From positions 1 through 34,782 of the forward strand of contig NZ_NTHN02000058.1 of NCBI RefSeq assembly GCF_002300555.2: a stretch of DNA of 34,782 nt, given 5' to 3'. Source of the DNA: Alloyangia mangrovi (GTDB lineage Bacteria; Pseudomonadota; Alphaproteobacteria; Rhodobacterales; Rhodobacteraceae). Positions 32,121-34,782 of the stretch are shown piece by piece. Position 1 is the stretch's first letter. Every line of letters begins with the position of its first letter. A program made the translations under genes and the position numbers. The notes under the pieces are model-generated. The model was not told the origin of the DNA. It saw only the letters and a program-made list of their open reading frames with translations, and did no database searches.

Positions 32121-32971
32121 GCGCGGCGTCCTTTGCGGCCGGTGCGGGGTCCGAAGATGTCGTCGCGAATGCGCTGCGACAGGGCGAGGAAATCCGGGCG
32201 CGCGGCGCTCTCGGCCCCGCGCGGTTTTGGCACGTCGATCTCCACGAGGTCCTGCATCCGCCCCGGCCGCGCCGACATGACCGCAACCCGGTCCGACAGC
32301 AGCACCGCCTCGTTGATGGAATGGGTGACCAGCAGGATGGTCTTGCGGGTCTCGGCGTGGATGTCCAGCAGGTCGAGCTGCAGGTCCTCGCGGGTCAGCG
32401 CATCCAGCGCGCCGAAAGGCTCGTCCATCAGCAGGATCTTCGGATCGAGGATCAGGCTCCGCGCAATCGAGGCGCGCTGCTGCATGCCACCCGACAACTC
32501 GTGCGGCATCCGCTCCGCCATGTCCTGCAGCCCGACCAGCTCGAGCAGCTCCATGGCGCGGCTTCGATGCGCCTTGGTCGGGCGCTGCAGCACCTTCACC
32601 GGGTAGAGCACATTGTCCATGACACTCAGCCACGGCAGCAGCGTCGGGCGCTGGAAGACGATGGCGACCTCGGAAAAACCGCGCCGGGTCTTTCCGCCAC
32701 CGATCCAGATGTCGCCGCTGGTCGGCTGCTGCAAACCTGCCAGCATGCGTAGCACCGTGGACTTGCCGCAGCCCGACGGGCCGACGAGCGAGACGATCTC
32801 CTCGCGGTAGATGGTCAGGCTCATGTCCTCTACCGCAACCAGCGGATCGCCCTTGGAGGTGGCGAAGATCACCCCGGCGTGGGCCAGCTCGATGATCGGC
32901 TCACGGCGGGGTTCGCCGCTCGGCATCTCGGCCTCGCTGTGCGCCGCCCGCGCAGGCGTTGCATGGATCAT
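32117..32971 (-). CDS. NitT/Tau-family ABC transporter ATP-binding protein (system 2)
   Basis: 284 residues from the ATG at 32971, chosen for the AGGAGA ribosome site seven bases upstream. Walker A GPSGCGKS is at 64-71, the signature motif is LSGGMQQR, and Walker B reads 'ILLMDEPFGALDALTREDLQ'. 'ILLVTHSINEAVLLSDRVAV' gives the switch histidine. It has an N-terminal extension of about 25 residues relative to TauB. It is preceded 54 bases upstream by a TGGCATACCA operator. Translationally coupled to the permease gene. Confidence 0.93.
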   Translation of the reverse strand: MIHATPARAAHSEAEMPSGEPRREPIIELAHAGVIFATSKGDPLVAVEDMSLTIYREEIVSLVGPSGCGKSTVLRMLAGLQQPTSGDIWIGGGKTRRGFSEVAIVFQRPTLLPWLSVMDNVLYPVKVLQRPTKAHRSRAMELLELVGLQDMAERMPHELSGGMQQRASIARSLILDPKILLMDEPFGALDALTREDLQLDLLDIHAETRKTILLVTHSINEAVLLSDRVAVMSARPGRMQDLVEIDVPKPRGAESAARPDFLALSQRIRDDIFGPRTGRKGRRA

Positions 32972-33024
32972 GTCGTCGTCTCCTGTGTCAGCGCGAAACC
33001 GGCGTGGGTCCCTGCACCTCTCGA

Positions 33025-33034
33025 TGGCATACCA
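33025..33034. promoter_or_regulatory. Shared operator site 7: TGGCATACCA upstream of ABC system 2
   Basis: It lies 54 bases before the ATPase start. The right flank AAAGGAACACCAAG contains a further half-site-like ACACCAA. Same core as sites 4 and 6. Confidence 0.7.
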
Positions 33035-33196
33035 AAGGAACACCAAGCACCAGAGATGAACGCTCCCGACCCCTTGCCCATGCCGCTCCGCGCCGAAATC
33101 TTGTGCAAATCGACGCGATTTGCCCGCCGCATCATCCCCCCCTGCCTATGGAAATACCCCGCGCAAAGCGGATCATCTTGCCCAATCACCCGAATC

Positions 33197-33217
33197 TGGC
33201 ATTCCAATTGTCGACCA
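33197..33217. promoter_or_regulatory. Double variant operator site 8: TGGCATTCCA adjoining TTGTCGACCA, upstream of the SDR genes
   Basis: TGGCATTCCA (33197-33206) differs by one base from TGGCATACCA. It is followed one base later by TTGTCGACCA (33208-33217), a one-mismatch version of TGGTCGACCA at 25698. The pair ends 22 bases before the SDR start codon. The side-by-side AT-centre and CG-centre types may allow both GntR paralogs to bind. Confidence 0.55.
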
Positions 33218-33239
33218 TTGGAACTCCAAGGAGACAGAC

Positions 33240-33914
33240 ATGCCCAGATTGCTGGTGTCAGGTGCGAATCGCGGGATCGGGCTGGAACTCGCCCGCCAGT
33301 TTGCCGCCGCAGGCTGGGAGGTGATCGGCACCGCCCGCCAGCCGGACCGCGCCGAGGCGCTTGCCGCCACCGGAGCGCAAGTCCTGCCGCTCGAGGCCGA
33401 CGACGAGACCTCCATCGCCGCCCTCAAGCACAAGCTTGGCGAGACCCCGATCGACGTTCTGATCGCCAATGCCGGCATCGCGCTCAACCTCGACGCCGGC
33501 CCTGCCGAGGTCACCCGCGCCGAGTTCACCCAGACCATCCGCACCAACACCTGGGGGCCGCTCGCACTCGCCCGCGCCCTGAAGTCGAACATCGCAGCCT
33601 CCGATCTGAAGCTCTGCTGCGCGATGTCGAGCCTGATGTCGTCGATCTCGGCCAACGATTGGGGCACGCAATACGGCTACCGCGCCTCCAAGGCGGCGCT
33701 GAACGCGGCCTGGGTCGGGCTCGCCGACGAATGGCGCCCCGAGGGCATAACATGCATGCTGCTGCGCCCCGGCATGGTCGCCACCGACATGACCGAAGGC
33801 CGCGGCATCGCCGTGGAAGAGAGCGTCGCCGGCATGAAACGCGTCGTCGAACAGATCACCGCCGCCGATACCGGGCGGATCATCGGCTACGACGGGATCG
33901 ATGTGCCCTGGTAG
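33240..33914 (+). CDS. Short-chain dehydrogenase/reductase (SDR), intact active site
   Basis: 224 residues from the ATG at 33240 (ribosome site AAGGAGA). The cofactor motif GANRGIG is at residues 8-14, 'VLIANAG' at 73-79 matches the NAG motif, a serine lies in 'CAMSSLMSSIS' near 130-137, and the catalytic YxxxK is Y147 and K151 in 'QYGYRASK'. It is a classical NAD(P)-dependent oxidoreductase acting on an alcohol or carbonyl. It is the first gene of a two-gene unit controlled by the double operator at 33197. Its substrate is presumably an intermediate of the right-hand pathway. Confidence 0.92.
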   Translation: MPRLLVSGANRGIGLELARQFAAAGWEVIGTARQPDRAEALAATGAQVLPLEADDETSIAALKHKLGETPIDVLIANAGIALNLDAGPAEVTRAEFTQTIRTNTWGPLALARALKSNIAASDLKLCCAMSSLMSSISANDWGTQYGYRASKAALNAAWVGLADEWRPEGITCMLLRPGMVATDMTEGRGIAVEESVAGMKRVVEQITAADTGRIIGYDGIDVPW

Positions 33915-33959
33915 CCGCCTACGACCGCCCCCAGGATCGCGAATTTCAAGGAGATAGAT

Positions 33960-34607
33960 ATGCCCACCGTCCTCATCATCGGCGCTCAAGCCGGAGCCGG
34001 TCTCGCGCTCGCCCATGCCTATGCACGCCGGGGCTGGGCCGTGCTGGCCGCCAACCCCCGCCCCTTTGCCGCCGCGGACTTCGCCAGGCTTGGGCCCGAG
34101 GTGTCAGAGTTTCGCTACGATCCGACCTCGGATGCCAGCGCCCGCGACATCGCGCAACGGCTGACCGGACGGGCCATTGACCTGGCGATCTTCACCCAGG
34201 TGCTGCGCGAGGAAACCGCTGCTCCGATCGACCGCGTCACCGGGGGCGCCTTTGAGCGGACCATGCTGGAAAACACCTTCGCGCCGCTTCACCTTGCCGC
34301 GCTGCTCGCGCCCAATCTTGCCGCCGCGGACCAGCCGGTCGCCGTGGCGCTGGTTGACCCCGCCGGACGCACCGGACGGTTTCATGGCCCGGCGCAATAC
34401 GGGCTGCGCGCCTCGCAGGCGGCGCTGGTGCAGATGTGGCGGAACCTTGCAGTGGAATGGCAGGAAAGCGGTATCCGCTGCCTTGCCCTGCAGGGTGCCG
34501 GCGAGGGGGTGGCTCTCGCCGAAGCGGTGCTGCGGGCCATCGACACGGCGGACGAAACCCCCTCGGGATCGATCGTCGATCTGAGCGCCGTGCCGGCGCT
34601 GACCTGA
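33960..34607 (+). CDS. SDR-like protein with degenerate active site
   Basis: 215 residues. The cofactor glycine motif is kept as GAQAGAG (8-14), but the other SDR landmarks are lost: 'NAG' reads FTQ near residue 78, the serine segment reads 'ALVDPAGRTGR', and the YxxxK positions of the upstream paralog are L149 and Q153 in 'QYGLRASQ'. It aligns along its length with the SDR encoded 45 bases upstream, and the translation start regions are nearly the same (CAAGGAGAYAGAYATGCCC), which points to tandem duplication. It may be a regulatory or heterodimer partner of the active SDR, or may bind a nucleotide without catalysis. Nothing recognisable follows it to the window end (34608-34782). Confidence 0.82.
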   Translation: MPTVLIIGAQAGAGLALAHAYARRGWAVLAANPRPFAAADFARLGPEVSEFRYDPTSDASARDIAQRLTGRAIDLAIFTQVLREETAAPIDRVTGGAFERTMLENTFAPLHLAALLAPNLAAADQPVAVALVDPAGRTGRFHGPAQYGLRASQAALVQMWRNLAVEWQESGIRCLALQGAGEGVALAEAVLRAIDTADETPSGSIVDLSAVPALT

Positions 34608-34782
34608 CTACGGGAAAACCGACCAAACTGCGCGGTGCGCGGCCGGAGCACCTATGGCTCTGGTCTCGCGCCGAGGATGTCTCCCGTCCTGCTCGTGGCG
34701 CGCCCGCACCTCAGCAGCCGCGGAACACAAACGCGAACATCCCGCGGCATGAACCACGGGCGTCGAGTGCTCGGAAAACGCA

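Noticed and set aside
1-34782. CRISPR arrays, insertion sequences, integrases, tRNA and rRNA genes
   Set aside because: No regularly spaced repeats, transposase-like proteins, or cloverleaf or ribosomal sequences were noticed.

Overview
The window is a high G+C chromosomal stretch (about two-thirds G+C by eye, strong third-position G/C bias) from an alphaproteobacterium. Gene style, ABC transporter mix and operon layout suggest Rhodobacteraceae (roseobacter group). This placement is an inference; there is no rRNA or other marker gene. I see no tRNA, rRNA, insertion sequence, integrase or CRISPR array.

Left part (1-14083): a nearly complete hydroxyproline catabolic island. It holds the first codons of a probable alpha-ketoglutarate semialdehyde dehydrogenase (1-61, minus), a polar amino acid ABC importer (336-3266), a delta1-pyrroline-2-carboxylate reductase-type enzyme with an XRE-cupin regulator (3377-5107, minus), and a plus-strand run: aconitase X-type cis-3-hydroxyproline dehydratase, DapA-family deaminase, 4-hydroxyproline 2-epimerase and D-hydroxyproline dehydrogenase (5265-10233). 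A frameshifted AraC regulator, an EamA exporter, a trans-3-hydroxyproline dehydratase-like protein and its divergent GntR regulator follow. Together they could take trans-4-hydroxyproline to alpha-ketoglutarate and the two 3-hydroxyprolines to proline.

Right part (14097-34607): a second catabolic island whose substrate I cannot name. It encodes a NIPSNAP-RidA pair, two paralogous GntR/FCD regulators, two paralogous nitrilase-family hydrolases, a Rieske oxygenase with its reductase, two NitT/Tau-type ABC systems, an MFS transporter, a DapA-family aldolase/lyase, an M20 amidohydrolase and a tandem SDR pair. The unifying signal is a short palindrome, TGGYATACCA or its TGGTCGACCA-like variants, found upstream of nearly every transcription unit of this island and not noticed in the hydroxyproline part. 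I read it as the operator of the two GntR paralogs and the island as one regulon for an unknown nitrogen-containing, probably cyclic or amide compound.

A LuxR-type regulator and a small hypothetical gene (19819-21442) sit between the right-hand modules. Three genes (AraC, MFS, one periplasmic binding protein) carry single frameshifts in short repeats; two of these are in runs of seven G. They may be sequencing errors, recent decay, or slippage-prone tracts.
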